64,000 nt of DNA from CAVTJX01 sp963735175 (GTDB lineage Bacteria > Electryoneota > RPQS01): the NCBI GenBank assembly GCA_963735175.1, contig CAVTJX010000017.1, positions 186,001 to 250,000 of the forward strand. The letters run 5' to 3'. The position numbers and the translations under genes are program-made. Positions 26,576 to 36,395 of the stretch are shown one piece after another. The notes below the pieces were generated by a model. The model saw only the letters and a program-made list of their open reading frames with translations, was not told where the DNA came from and ran no database searches. Every line of letters starts with the position of its first letter. The stretch's first letter is position 1.

Positions 26576-28714
26576 TTAGTCGCCGTGTTCAGGCGCTTCG
26601 GCGGCAATGGGTTTCGAGCTTTTCTTCGCCGCCGGTTTCTTTTTGGCGGCAGCCGCGCGCGGCCGTTTCGCCGCGGGCTTGACTACAGGCGCTTCCGTGA
26701 CCACCGGCTTGGGCGGAGGCGTTTCGATTTTCGGCGCCGCGGCCTCAACCACCGGTGCAGACTTCGGTTTGCGTTCGCCACGCGGCGGGCGCGGCGGACG
26801 CGCCGCTTTTTCCTTGGGTGCGGCGGCAGCCTTGGATTTCGACGGCGTTGGCGCTACTTTCGGTGGCGGAGGAGGAGGCGCAGCCACGACGGGCGGTTTC
26901 ACGAGCGGTGGCTTTGGAGCCTGTGGTTCCGGAGCATGGGTCGCAATCGGCGGCGGGGTCATGCCACTGTCGCTTCCCAGACCTTCGGCGGCAGCGCGTT
27001 CGGCAGCGAGACGAGCACGGGCGCGAGCACTGCGGCGGCCTCCCCGGCGCGAGCGGGATTTCTTAGCGGGTTGCGGTTGCGCTCCGGGGAACGGCAATTC
27101 CGCGCTGCCGGATTCCGCTGCGACAGGCGGCACCGGTTCGCTGCGCGGCGCAGGCATTACCGGTTTCGGCGCAGGCGCGGCCATGGCCGGTCGCGGCTGC
27201 GGCGCGGAAACGGGGGGCTTGACAGGCGGCGGAACCGCTTCGAGCGGTTGCGGCCGCGGGCCCGGTTGCGGACGTTCCGGCCGCTCGTGCTTGCCATGCT
27301 GCGGTTTCTTGTCGTGGCGGCCATACTCATGTTCACGCGGTGGACGCGGCTCGCTGATGCCACGATCCATCGCGGGCGTGGGCACCGGGCCGTCAAATTC
27401 GTCGTCGAGGAGATCAACGTCACCTTCGTCCACCGGTTCCACAATCTCGATTTCCGGTTCAGGTTCGGGATTGCGATAGATCTCGAGGACGCTGTTGAGA
27501 ATATCCCGCGCCGCTTCGCGTTTGGACTGGAGCGGCAGATCGCTGACACGCCCGCTGCGATGAATGATCAGCACCTGATTGGTGTCACCGGCAAAGCCAC
27601 TGCCATGAGCGAGCGGGTTGTTGGCAACGACGATGTCGAGGTGTTTCTCGCGCAACTTCTTCAGCGCGTTTTCCAGCAGATTCTCGGTTTCCAGCGCGAA
27701 GCCGACGATGATGCGGTCGCCCTTGCGGTCGGAAATGCTCTTGAGAATATCTTCCGTCGCCACGAGCTGCATTTCAGAGGAGGGATCGCCCTTCTTGATC
27801 TTGTGCTCGACGGTGCGGGCAAAGGTATAGTCGGCCACGGCCGCGGCCATGAGCACGATCTTCGATGCGGGGAATTCCTGGCGGACGGCGTGGGCCATTT
27901 CGGCGGCGGTGGTCACACGGCGGATGCGGACACCTGAAGGCGGAATCACATCGGTAGGACCGTGAATGAGCATCACGTCCGCGCCGCGTTCCTGAGCCTC
28001 TTCGGCCAGCGCAAAGCCCATGCGGCCGGTGGCGCGATTGGTGAGCACGCGCACGGGATCCCACGATTCTTCGGTGCGGCCCGCGGTCACCAGCACGCGC
28101 ACACCGCGCAGATCCTGCGGGGCCGAGAGCATGTGAAAGACTTCGCGGTAGATCGAATCGGGTTCGGCGAGGCGTCCCAGGCCATCTTCTTCGCCGGGCC
28201 GCGCCATCTGTCCTTCTTCGGGCATGACGAAACGGAAGCCGCGGCGTTTGAGCGTGGCGACGTTGTCCTGCGTGGCGGGATTGGCCCACATGCGATGATT
28301 CATCGAAGGGCAAATCATGCGCGGCCGTTCCAGCGTGAGCATGATCGTCGAGAGCAGGTCGTCGGCGATGCCCGCCGCGAGGCGCGCCATGTGATTGGCC
28401 GTGGCCGGCGCGATCACCGCGACGTCCGGCCAACTGGCCAGTTCGGTGTGCCAGGGCGAGAATTCTCCGTGCGCGGGGAACATCTCGATGAACACATGGC
28501 GGCCGGTGATGGTTTCGAAAGTCAGCGGCGCGACGAATTTCGCGGCCGCGTCGGTCATCACCACTTGCACGCGCGCGCCGTTCTTGATGAAGAGCCGCGT
28601 CAGCTCGACGGCCTTGTAGGCTGCGATGCCGCCGCAGACGCCCAGCAGAACTTTGCGGCCATTCAGATCTGGACCCGGTTTTCCCCCCGGGAACGGGGGC
28701 CGGTTACCCTTCAT
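26576..28714 (-). CDS. coaBC: Phosphopantothenoylcysteine decarboxylase/synthetase with long disordered C-terminal tail
   Basis: Coenzyme A synthesis. CoaC domain (about 20-190): VCGGIAAYKAVELTRLF, catalytic His in PWHTELASWPD, and MICPSMNHRMWANP. CoaB domain (about 200-412): VLVTAGRTEESWDPVRVLTN, AAAVADYTFA, HKIKK and VVANNPLA. This would end a normal ~400-residue CoaBC, but the frame continues unbroken for ~298 more residues (415-712). That tail has an acidic stretch, then Pro/Ala/Lys/Arg-rich low complexity including SRSRRGGRRSARARARLAAE. It resembles disordered tails of RNA-binding proteins and is unexpected here. The start overlaps the rpoZ stop by 11 bp (gmk-rpoZ-coaBC order is conserved). 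Confidence 0.92.
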   Translation of the reverse strand: MKGNRPPFPGGKPGPDLNGRKVLLGVCGGIAAYKAVELTRLFIKNGARVQVVMTDAAAKFVAPLTFETITGRHVFIEMFPAHGEFSPWHTELASWPDVAVIAPATANHMARLAAGIADDLLSTIMLTLERPRMICPSMNHRMWANPATQDNVATLKRRGFRFVMPEEGQMARPGEEDGLGRLAEPDSIYREVFHMLSAPQDLRGVRVLVTAGRTEESWDPVRVLTNRATGRMGFALAEEAQERGADVMLIHGPTDVIPPSGVRIRRVTTAAEMAHAVRQEFPASKIVLMAAAVADYTFARTVEHKIKKGDPSSEMQLVATEDILKSISDRKGDRIIVGFALETENLLENALKKLREKHLDIVVANNPLAHGSGFAGDTNQVLIIHRSGRVSDLPLQSKREAARDILNSVLEIYRNPEPEPEIEIVEPVDEGDVDLLDDEFDGPVPTPAMDRGISEPRPPREHEYGRHDKKPQHGKHERPERPQPGPRPQPLEAVPPPVKPPVSAPQPRPAMAAPAPKPVMPAPRSEPVPPVAAESGSAELPFPGAQPQPAKKSRSRRGGRRSARARARLAAERAAAEGLGSDSGMTPPPIATHAPEPQAPKPPLVKPPVVAAPPPPPPKVAPTPSKSKAAAAPKEKAARPPRPPRGERKPKSAPVVEAAAPKIETPPPKPVVTEAPVVKPAAKRPRAAAAKKKPAAKKSSKPIAAEAPEHGD

Positions 28715-29009
28715 AATAAAATTCTACTTTACGTTCCGCCATTTCGCGCATGGACAGCACCACGGGCTTTTCGTATTTCGGCACGGGGCGGTCAATCGGC
28801 TCGGGTTCGACGACGTCGTCGGACTCTTCGGCGCGGGCGCGGGCGGCGGCTTGTTCCAGCATCTCGGTTTGGCCGAGGTGGCGGTCGATCAGACGCTTCT
28901 GCATCTCGCTGACCTGGCGCGCGCGCTGCGCGATTACCAGCACCGCTTCGTAGATGCTGCTTGTGCCTTCGAGAAAATCTTCGGGAAAGTAATCTTCGTG
29001 CTTGGTCAT
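28704..29009 (-). CDS. rpoZ: RNA polymerase omega subunit-like protein
   Basis: 101 aa. The first half fits omega (SSIYEAVLVIAQRARQVSEM), which assists beta-prime folding and binds ppGpp in many bacteria. The second half has an acidic linker and ends VLSMREMAERKVEFYYEG. Position between gmk and coaBC is the standard context for rpoZ and supports the call. Sequence similarity alone is modest. Confidence 0.8.
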   Translation of the reverse strand: MTKHEDYFPEDFLEGTSSIYEAVLVIAQRARQVSEMQKRLIDRHLGQTEMLEQAAARARAEESDDVVEPEPIDRPVPKYEKPVVLSMREMAERKVEFYYEG

Positions 29010-29048
29010 GATTCGGGGGTTTATGAATGTGAAAATATCAATTCGTGT

Positions 29049-29615
29049 TCAGACAGGCAGCCGCTCACGAATCACGCGGTCGGTCTCAGCGACGGCGCGG
29101 TCGAGATCGTCATTGATAATCTGGATATCGAAGCGGCCGGCCTGGGCCAGTTCCATCTCGGCGCGGGACAGGCGGCGCGCGATTAATTCCGGAGGTTCGG
29201 TGCCGCGCGCTTCCAGCCGCTCTTTCAACACCGCGCGCGAGGGCGGCAGCAGGAAGATCGTGAGCGCGTCGGGAAAGTGTTGTTTGACGTTCAGCGCGCC
29301 CTTGACGTCGAGGTCAAAGATTACGGTTTCGCCGCGTTCCAGCCGTTCGCGGGTGGGGGCAATGAGGGTGCCGTAAAACTGGCCGTGGACATCCTCGTGC
29401 TCGAGAAATTCACCGGCTGCAACACGCCGCAGAAATTCGTCGTGCGGGAAAAAGTAGTATTCGCGACCGTCGACTTCGCCGGGACGCGGCGCCCGGGTGG
29501 TCGCGCTGACCGAAAAGCCCCATTCGGGATGTTGCTCGCGCAGGCGGCGGATGATGGTGCTTTTGCCGCCCCCGGCGGGAGCGGCGAAGACGATCAGGCG
29601 GCCGCGGCTACTCAA
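29049..29615 (-). CDS. gmk: Guanylate kinase
   Basis: 188 aa. Phosphorylates GMP to GDP. P-loop APAGGGKSTIIRRL, GMP-binding SVSATTRAPRPGEVDGREYY, and LIAPTRERLERGETVIFDLD with FLLPPS. Start is TTG at 29615, overlapping the yicC stop by eight bases. Complete and unbroken. Confidence 0.95.
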   Translation of the reverse strand: MSSRGRLIVFAAPAGGGKSTIIRRLREQHPEWGFSVSATTRAPRPGEVDGREYYFFPHDEFLRRVAAGEFLEHEDVHGQFYGTLIAPTRERLERGETVIFDLDVKGALNVKQHFPDALTIFLLPPSRAVLKERLEARGTEPPELIARRLSRAEMELAQAGRFDIQIINDDLDRAVAETDRVIRERLPV

Positions 29616-30489
29616 GGTTCAGCACCTGCTCGCGCAGGCGTTCGATCTCCTCGCGAATACGGACGCCAAGGTGCGAGATGTCGATGTTCGAGGTCTTGGA
29701 GCCGATGGTGTTAGCTTCGCGATGCATTTCCTGCAACAGGAATTCCAGCCGCTTGCCGGCCACGCCTTCGGGCGTCTGAAGCGTGCGGCGAAAAGCGTCG
29801 ATGTGCCCCTTCAGACGCACCGTTTCTTCGGTGATGTCGAGGCGGTCGGCGAGAATCGCGAGTTCCATTTCCAGCCGGTACTCGTCGTAGGCCTGGGGCA
29901 CGGTGAGACGCTTGACGCGTTCGCGCAACTTCTCGAGGGCCTTGGAGGGCACGCCGACCTGCAACTCGACGATCTTCGCGAGGGCGGTTTCGATCTCGTC
30001 CAGGCGGCCGTTCATATCGGCGGCGAGATTCTGGCCTTCGGCGTGACGCATGCGCACGAGATCGGCCATTGCCGCTTCGGTGGCGGCGCGGGCGAGTTGC
30101 AGCAGCAGTTCGCTCAGTTCCGGATCTTCGACCTGGATCACCAGCTCGGGGAAGTGCAGCAGGTGTTCCAGCGTCACGCCGCCCGTGAGGCCGAGCTGCG
30201 CGGTGAGCGCCGTCAGGTCTGCGGTCAGCTTCTGGGCGGCGGCGGCATCGAAGCGCGTAGCGGCCGGGGCTTCTCCGCCGCGCAGTTCCGTCAGCGTCAG
30301 CGTGAGTTTGCCGCGTTGGATGCGGCTACGGCAAAGTTCGCGCAGATCGTTCTCGAAATTCTGCAGCGAGCGTGACGAGCGGTAACTGAAGTCAAAGAAG
30401 CGGTTGTTCAGCGTCCGCACTTCGGCGGAGATTCGCACACCGTCGGCGGAAGCATCGCCCCGCCCGTAACCGGTCATTGAATAAATCAT
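29608..30489 (-). CDS. yicC: YicC family endoribonuclease-like protein
   Basis: 293 aa. N-terminal MIYSMTGYGRGDASADGVRI, RTLNNRFFDFSYR, and the DUF1732 C-terminal domain with EMHREANTIGSKTSNIDISH and LGVRIREEIERLREQVLNLE. Members are linked to RNA turnover and stationary-phase stress. The yicC-gmk-rpoZ-coaBC order is widely conserved. The stop overlaps the gmk start. Confidence 0.93.
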   Translation of the reverse strand: MIYSMTGYGRGDASADGVRISAEVRTLNNRFFDFSYRSSRSLQNFENDLRELCRSRIQRGKLTLTLTELRGGEAPAATRFDAAAAQKLTADLTALTAQLGLTGGVTLEHLLHFPELVIQVEDPELSELLLQLARAATEAAMADLVRMRHAEGQNLAADMNGRLDEIETALAKIVELQVGVPSKALEKLRERVKRLTVPQAYDEYRLEMELAILADRLDITEETVRLKGHIDAFRRTLQTPEGVAGKRLEFLLQEMHREANTIGSKTSNIDISHLGVRIREEIERLREQVLNLE

Positions 30490-30545
30490 GCAGCGGGGTT
30501 GATTGCTAAGGAAGGATCGAACACAGCCATTCCGGGATTCGGGAG

Positions 30546-31541
30546 TTACCAGACTACGCCAAGGGACACGCGGTGCGTGAATCCCAGATCGGCATGGTTT
30601 TGAAATGCGGCATTGACGTTCATCCAGGCGAGTCGCAGCCCGGCGCCGGCGGTAATGTCGTTCTTGTCGGCGCCGCCATTCAGGCCGCCGCGCAAGGCGA
30701 CCGTGTTAGCGATGAGGTATTCGAGGCCGATATGCGGTGCGGCGGAAAGCGCTCCGGCGGAAAGCGCTTCAGCCTCGCCGCGCGATTCGAAGTGGCCTTC
30801 CAAATCGGCGGCCAGCGTGGCCTGAGCGTTCAGCGCGGGCAGATCGCGCGTCCAGGCGCCGCCCAAAGATACCGAGGGCAGAATCGCTTCCGTGCGGCCC
30901 GTGCTCCAGGCGAGAATGCTGGTGGTGAGATCGCGGGCGAGCAGTCCGGCCTCGAGGCCCTTCGCCAGCGTCCTCCCCACTCCCACATCGAAGCCGAGAC
31001 CGTAGGCGGTTTCCCGGGCAACACTCTTGTAGAGCAGCTTGGCATTCGCGCCAGTGCGCCAGCCGTGTCCCACAGTCCGTCCGATGCCGCCGAGCAAGGC
31101 AAGTTCGTGATCGCCCGTCTTCCTGTCGATTAACACGCGGTTATCATCTGAAAGTGGCTGCGCGGGATCGGCGAGCTTTGTCAAAGGGATATCGCTCACG
31201 CGCGTGTAGAGCGCGGTCAACGATCCCGCCATTCCGCCTTCGATCGGTTTGGAAAACGACAGGTAGTCGTAAGTATAAAGATTATCGAATTGCGAGGCGT
31301 GCATGAATTCGGCGTGCCGCCGCTCGAGTCCAGCCAAGGCGGAGGGATTGTAATAGGACGCTGCCCACGGACCCGGCGCAGCGGTGGCAGCGTTGCCCAT
31401 GGCGAGCGCCCGGGCACCCGCGCCCAAAGCGAGAAACTCTCCGGCATAGCGGCCAATGACGAACTGGGCGGCCGCTCCCTTGCATGTAATAACCACCGCG
31501 AGCAGCGTCAGCGCCACACGCAGGGCGCGCTGGGTACTCAC
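30546..31541 (-). CDS. PorV/PorQ-like outer-membrane protein
   Basis: 331 aa from the GTG at 31541, which follows AAGGAGGGACAT; this strong site decides the start over the in-frame extension to 31703. Signal peptide ends CKGAAA. Early GRYAGEFLALGAGARALAMG and SYYNPSALAGLERRHAEF are the hallmark of PorV/PorQ-type barrels. Later strands alternate. It ends VSLGVVW with an aromatic terminal residue. In T9SS bacteria PorV shuttles cargo to the sortase. The T9SS cargo gene at 13510 fits, but the exact paralogue cannot be decided. Confidence 0.75.
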   Translation of the reverse strand: MSTQRALRVALTLLAVVITCKGAAAQFVIGRYAGEFLALGAGARALAMGNAATAAPGPWAASYYNPSALAGLERRHAEFMHASQFDNLYTYDYLSFSKPIEGGMAGSLTALYTRVSDIPLTKLADPAQPLSDDNRVLIDRKTGDHELALLGGIGRTVGHGWRTGANAKLLYKSVARETAYGLGFDVGVGRTLAKGLEAGLLARDLTTSILAWSTGRTEAILPSVSLGGAWTRDLPALNAQATLAADLEGHFESRGEAEALSAGALSAAPHIGLEYLIANTVALRGGLNGGADKNDITAGAGLRLAWMNVNAAFQNHADLGFTHRVSLGVVW

Positions 31542-31766
31542 ATGTCCCTCCTTCAAATGGATCTGCGCACGGATTGCTCCGGACTTACGCCACGGCCTGA
31601 AAATATATTCGAGCCGCACTGTTCGTGAGGTAAATCGCAGGGCAACGGTTGTTGAAGTCCTCACCAAAAACGTGTTGGACGGAAGGGACATCCGCCACCG
31701 CAAGGGGCATGCTGGACCTTTACAAAACCTTAGTTCCAGTAAAAATAAGAAAAAGCAATCGGAGAG

Positions 31767-34379
31767 TCAAGTTCTTTTCGGCCTCTTGGCAGTCCCGTCA
31801 GAAGTTAGTATCTCTTTGATTTCGAACAATTTATTTAACGCATCGCGGGGACTTAAGTGATTTAAATCGAGGGCGAGGAGGGCATCGGCGGCAAGCTGAG
31901 TATTAGATTCAAATAGAGTTAGCTGAACGGTGGGGGCGGTTTCCGCCGGGTTTGAGGGGGCGCTTTCGACGGTTTTCCGGCTCTCCCAAGTGGGCAGCAG
32001 TTCGCGCGCACGCTCAACGACCGCCATCGGCAATCCCGCCAGCCGCGCCACTTCGACTCCATAAGAACGATCGGTTTCGCCCGGCGTGATGCGATGTAGA
32101 AACACCACGCGGTCGCCCCACTCTTCGACCTCAACGCGGAAGTTGCGAATCCGCGGATACTTCGTACAAAGAAGATTCAGTTCGTGATAGTGTGTCGCAA
32201 AAAGTGTTTTCGCCGCCACAGTAGGCGTTTCGTGCATGTACTCGGTAATCGACCACGCGAGTGAAAGTCCATCGTATGTGGAGGTGCCACGTCCGACTTC
32301 GTCGAGAATCACGAGCGAGCGTGGTGTGGCATGGCGGAGGATATTGGCGACCTCGGTCATCTCCACGAGGAAGGTCGATTCGCCCGCAGCGAGATTATCG
32401 CCCGCGCCGATGCGCGTGAAGATGCGATCAACGAGGCCGACACTGGCGGACGCGGCGGGAACGAACGAACCGATCTGGGCCATAATGACAATGAGCGCGG
32501 CCTGGCGCAGAAACGTCGACTTGCCCGCCATGTTGGGGCCGGTCAGAATCATGATCTGGAAGCCGTCCGCGCCGATCTCGAGATCATTCGCGGTGAACCC
32601 GACCCCCGAGGCCAACAGCGATTCGACGACGGGGTGGCGGCCATGGCTAATCCGCAGTGAGTTTCCAGTATGGATTTCCGGGGCGACATAGTCACGCTCG
32701 CGGGCGACGCGGGCGAGACCGTGGAGCGCGTCGATTTCAGCCAGCGCGCGGGCAAGCTGCGTAATCGCCTCGGCGCGGGAGAGGATTTCGTCGCGTACGC
32801 GCTCCCAGATTTCCGTTTCGAGCTGGGTGATCTTCTCCTCGGCGGTGAGGATTTTCTCCTCCCAGGCTTTCAGTTCCGGGGTTATATAGCGTTCGGCGCC
32901 GGTCAGCGTCTGTTTGCGGATGTAATCGTCGGGAACGCGGGTTTTATGCGCGTTGGTGATTTCGATGTAATAGCCGAAGACTTTGTTGTAGCCGATCTTC
33001 AGACTGGGAATGCCGGTGCGATTGCGCTCGGCGGCCTGATGTTCGAGAATCCAGTTACTGGCGTTCTTCCGGACATTGCGCAGGTCGTCGAATTCCACCG
33101 AAAAGCCCGGACGTACCGTGCGGCCGTCGCCCGCGGTTAGCGGCGGTTCGTCGGTAAGCACGGCGCGCAAGAATTCCACGAGGTCGGTCTGCGGCTTGAG
33201 TGGTTCCAGCAGCGGCGCGAGGGGCGAGGCGGTGTGCTCGCGGAAGAGATCTTCAAGCGCGGGCAGTTTTGCCAGCACGGTACGCAGATTGGCGGCATCG
33301 CGTGGCGAGGAGCGCTGTGTGGAAAGCCGCGAGAGCAGCCGCTGCAAATCGCCCGTGCCCGTCAGCCAGTCGCTGAGGGCATTGGCCAGTCGCGGTTCCT
33401 GCACAAAATACGCGACACGGGATTGGCGCTCAAGAATGCGGGGCACGTCCAGCAGCGGCGACAGCAGCCAGCGGCGCAATAAACGCGCGCCGGGGCCTGT
33501 GCGGGTGCGGTTGAGCACGGAAAACAGCGTCGCGTGGGTTTCGCCCGAAAGCGACTCCACTAGTTCGAGATTGCGGCGCGTGGCTGGATCAAGAATCAGT
33601 TCTTGAGCCGCACTGAAGACCTGCAAATCGGGCAGCACCGGCGATTTGTCGACGAGGCTGGAGCGCAGGTAGTGGACGATAGCCCCCGCCGCGCCCACAG
33701 CGAGATCGAGATCCGCCAGGCCAAAGCCGCGCAGCGTTGAAACGCCAAAGTGCTCTGTCAGCGTGCGCGAACTGGCCTCGAGCGTAAACTGCCAGCGCGG
33801 CAGCGTGGTGAGCGCGGCCGCAATGCGCTTCGAGGAGTGCTTTCACGTCCGCTTGCTGATCATTCGCGCACAGTACTTCGGAGGGTTCGAGCACCGCGAG
33901 CCGCGCGGCCAGTTCCGCCCGCGGCAGAATCCCCGTGAAAAATTCGCCCGTCGTCACATCGGCATAGGCGAGGCCTGCGTGCTCGGCCTCGAGCAGCACC
34001 GCCGCGAGGTAATTATTGCGCGTTTCGTCCAGCGCGTTTTCGGAAAACGTCGTGCCCGCCGAGACCACCTCCGTCACCGCGCGCTTGACGAGGCCCTTCG
34101 CCAACTTCGGATCTTCAACCTGTTCGCAAACCGCAACGCGGTGACCGGCGCGCGTCATCTTCGCCAGATATGGCTCGAGTTGGTGATGCGGGAAGCCGGC
34201 CAGCGGCACGTCGCCGTCCTTGCCGTGATTGCGCTTCGTCAGCGTCAGCCCCAGCACCTCCGAGGCGAGTTTGGCGTCGTCGAAGAACAGCTCAAAAAAA
34301 TCGCCCATGCGAAAAAAAGCACCGCACCGGGGTAGCGGGCCTTGATCTCATGGTACTGTTTGAGCATCGGGGTGGACAT
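31767..34379 (-). CDS. mutS: DNA mismatch repair protein MutS (two frameshifts)
   Basis: About 870 aa. True start MSTPMLKQYHEIKARYPGAV at 34379. A T7 run at about 34314-34320 is one base short, and adding one joins LFF to RMGDFFELFFDDAKLASEVL, the mismatch-reading Phe-x-Glu region (FFEL). A second shift near 33832 rejoins to LTTLPRWQFTLEASSRTLTE. ATPase domain: Walker A TGPNMAGKSTFLRQ, SLVILDEVGRGTSTYDGLSL, and ATHYHELNLL. C-terminal helix-turn-helix region ends SDGTAKRPKRT. MutL is not in the window. Confidence 0.95.
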
Positions 34380-34427
34380 GAAGAAAGTACGAAAAATGAA
34401 GGATGAACGGCGGATTCCGGAGGGCGC

Positions 34428-34458
34428 AAACGCCGCCCACGGTAATCGGGCGGCGTTT
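34428..34458 (-). terminator. Terminator-like hairpin after the SPOR gene
   Basis: AAACGCCGCCC / GGGCGGCGTTT, perfect 11-bp inverted repeat with a 9-base loop, between the SPOR gene stop (34484) and the mutS start (34379). The T tract is short. Confidence 0.55.
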
Positions 34459-34483
34459 CCAATGGTCATCTCAAAGCGCGGCG

Positions 34484-35260
34484 TTACTCCTTAACGACGG
34501 CGGTGGGCAGCCTGTAGTCGCTCTTCAGCTTATCGATTACGGAATTCAGTTCCGCGCGCTGTGCGTAGCCGCCGACGCGGACCTGTAACAGCTTTTTGGC
34601 TTCGCTGCCGCCGGGCACGAGCTTGACGGCATATCCCGCATTTTCGAGCCGTTTCGCAAGCTGATGCGCGTTATCGAAATTGGCAAACGCGCCGACTTGA
34701 ACAAACCAGCTTCCGGCACTGGTCGCTGTCTTGACGGGTGGCGGTGGTGGCGGCGAAACGGGTTCTGCGGCAGGTGTGGAAACGGCGACGGGCGGAGTTT
34801 GCTTCAGTTCGGATACCCAGTCCATCTGTTTGACGGGCTGCAGCGGCACTGCCGTGTCGATTTTAACCGGGGATTCTATTTTCGTCACGGTTTCCATTTG
34901 ACCGGCAGGCGCTTCGGCAAACAGCGGCACGACGTCGGGAAGCGCACGCGACCATTCGGCAATCGGCATCACGATGAAACCCGCGTCCCGGGCGTCACGC
35001 AGACGAAGCCGGGCCAAGCTATCGCAGTCGCTGCGCGGATAGCGGATCGCCACGACCTGATAGAGCGAGCAGGCGGCCGCAGCGTCCACGTCGGTCAATC
35101 CGACGTACATTAAATGGTAACACGGCGTCCACGTTTGCGCATCGAGCAGCGTCCGCGCCTCGCCATAAAGTCCCTGCTTCATCAAGTCGAGGGGCGTGGT
35201 CTGCGCGGGCAGCGGCGCGCACAACGCAAGCAGTGCGAAGAGAAAAAGGAGCCTACGCAT
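34484..35260 (-). CDS. Exported SPOR-domain protein
   Basis: 258 aa from the ATG at 35260 (MRRLLFLFALLALCAPLPA, a signal peptide), which overlaps the lapB stop by eight bases. The middle is a TPR-like/unknown region, then a Pro-rich linker (SPPPPPPVKT). The C-terminal SPOR domain, about 75 residues, reads WFVQVGAFANFDNAHQLAKR, then LENAGYAVKLVPGG and LLQVRVGGYAQRAELNSV. SPOR domains bind denuded peptidoglycan strands at division sites. Role in division or envelope upkeep is inferred. Confidence 0.85.
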   Translation of the reverse strand: MRRLLFLFALLALCAPLPAQTTPLDLMKQGLYGEARTLLDAQTWTPCYHLMYVGLTDVDAAAACSLYQVVAIRYPRSDCDSLARLRLRDARDAGFIVMPIAEWSRALPDVVPLFAEAPAGQMETVTKIESPVKIDTAVPLQPVKQMDWVSELKQTPPVAVSTPAAEPVSPPPPPPVKTATSAGSWFVQVGAFANFDNAHQLAKRLENAGYAVKLVPGGSEAKKLLQVRVGGYAQRAELNSVIDKLKSDYRLPTAVVKE

Positions 35261-36395
35261 TGAAAGTGTCCAGCTTGTTGCACTTGGGACAAAGCCATCG
35301 CGGTTCATCCGCCACAAAACCACAATTCGCGCAAGTAAACTCGTACTGTGTTGTCATCACGCGAGCCAGTACGTCGCGGGCCAGCGCCATCACCTGTTCG
35401 AGGTCGTGCACGTCGCCGTAGGTCTGAATGAGCAGCCGCCGCAGCCAGAGGCTGTCGGGATTGTTCGTCAGGCCGTCATTCAGCACCTCGATGGCTTCGC
35501 CGATGTCGCCGCGCTTCTCGAGGAAGCGGGCCAGGGCGGCGTAGGCGTGGACGTTCTGCGGATAACTGCGAATGAGCGCGCGGTAAATCTGCTCAATTTC
35601 CGAAAAGCGCCCGAGATCGAAGAGGTGCGACTCGAGCCGGTCAAACGCGAGATGCGCTTTGGCCGGGTTGGCGCTCAGCAGCCGCCGCCAGATGCGCACC
35701 GCGTCCTCAGGACGGTCCTCGCGGATATACGAATCACCCCAGTAGAGATAGGGCGCGATAAAACTCATGTCGTACTTAATGGCTTCGCGGAACTGGATGC
35801 GACCGTCGCGTTCCTTGCGGGTCTCGCAGAGCTTCAGACCTTCCTCGACCTTCAGGACGGCGAGTTGCCGCGGTGTAATGGCGCCGCCCAGCGCAGCCAG
35901 CCGTTCGCCAGCCTCGAAGGCTCCCGCCCAATTCTGCTGCGCCGTCAGCAGTGTGACTTTCTTTTCCAGCGCCCACTGGTCTTTTTTCGAGAGTGAGAGC
36001 GTCTGCTCCAGCGCCTCGAGCGCGCGCGGCACATCCTGCGCGGTAAGATAGTCCATCGCCAGTGCGCGGTAGACTTCCAGCTTCTGGCCGGCCGTCAAAT
36101 CGGCGCGAAACGTGAGCGCGCGGTGGATCTTGATGGCGCGGGCGGTTTCGCCGCCTTCGGCGAAGAGCGTGCCCAGCCGGACGTAGGCGTCGACGTTGGA
36201 CGTATCGGCCGAGACGACCTCGCGCAGCTTCTGGATCGCGCGGAACCGGTCGCCGTCAAGGATGGCGCGCAGTCCCTCGGCATACGGCGTAACCGGTTGC
36301 GTGCGCGTGCGTTCGCGCTTCTGCAAATAGAGGTAGGCGCCCGCCGCGCCCAGCACGATGATGAACAGCAGCAGCAGGGATTCGGCGAAGCTCAC
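35253..36395 (-). CDS. lapB: Lipopolysaccharide assembly protein LapB (YciM)
   Basis: 380 aa. N-terminal membrane anchor SFAESLLLLFIIVLGAAGAYL facing the cytoplasm, about nine TPR helix pairs, and a C-terminal rubredoxin-like metal site CANCGF...CPKC. This is the full YciM/LapB layout. In Gram-negatives it tunes LPS synthesis via LpxC turnover. It overlaps lapA by ATGA and the SPOR gene by eight bases, so the three genes are translationally linked. Confidence 0.92.
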   Translation of the reverse strand: MSFAESLLLLFIIVLGAAGAYLYLQKRERTRTQPVTPYAEGLRAILDGDRFRAIQKLREVVSADTSNVDAYVRLGTLFAEGGETARAIKIHRALTFRADLTAGQKLEVYRALAMDYLTAQDVPRALEALEQTLSLSKKDQWALEKKVTLLTAQQNWAGAFEAGERLAALGGAITPRQLAVLKVEEGLKLCETRKERDGRIQFREAIKYDMSFIAPYLYWGDSYIREDRPEDAVRIWRRLLSANPAKAHLAFDRLESHLFDLGRFSEIEQIYRALIRSYPQNVHAYAALARFLEKRGDIGEAIEVLNDGLTNNPDSLWLRRLLIQTYGDVHDLEQVMALARDVLARVMTTQYEFTCANCGFVADEPRWLCPKCNKLDTFNA

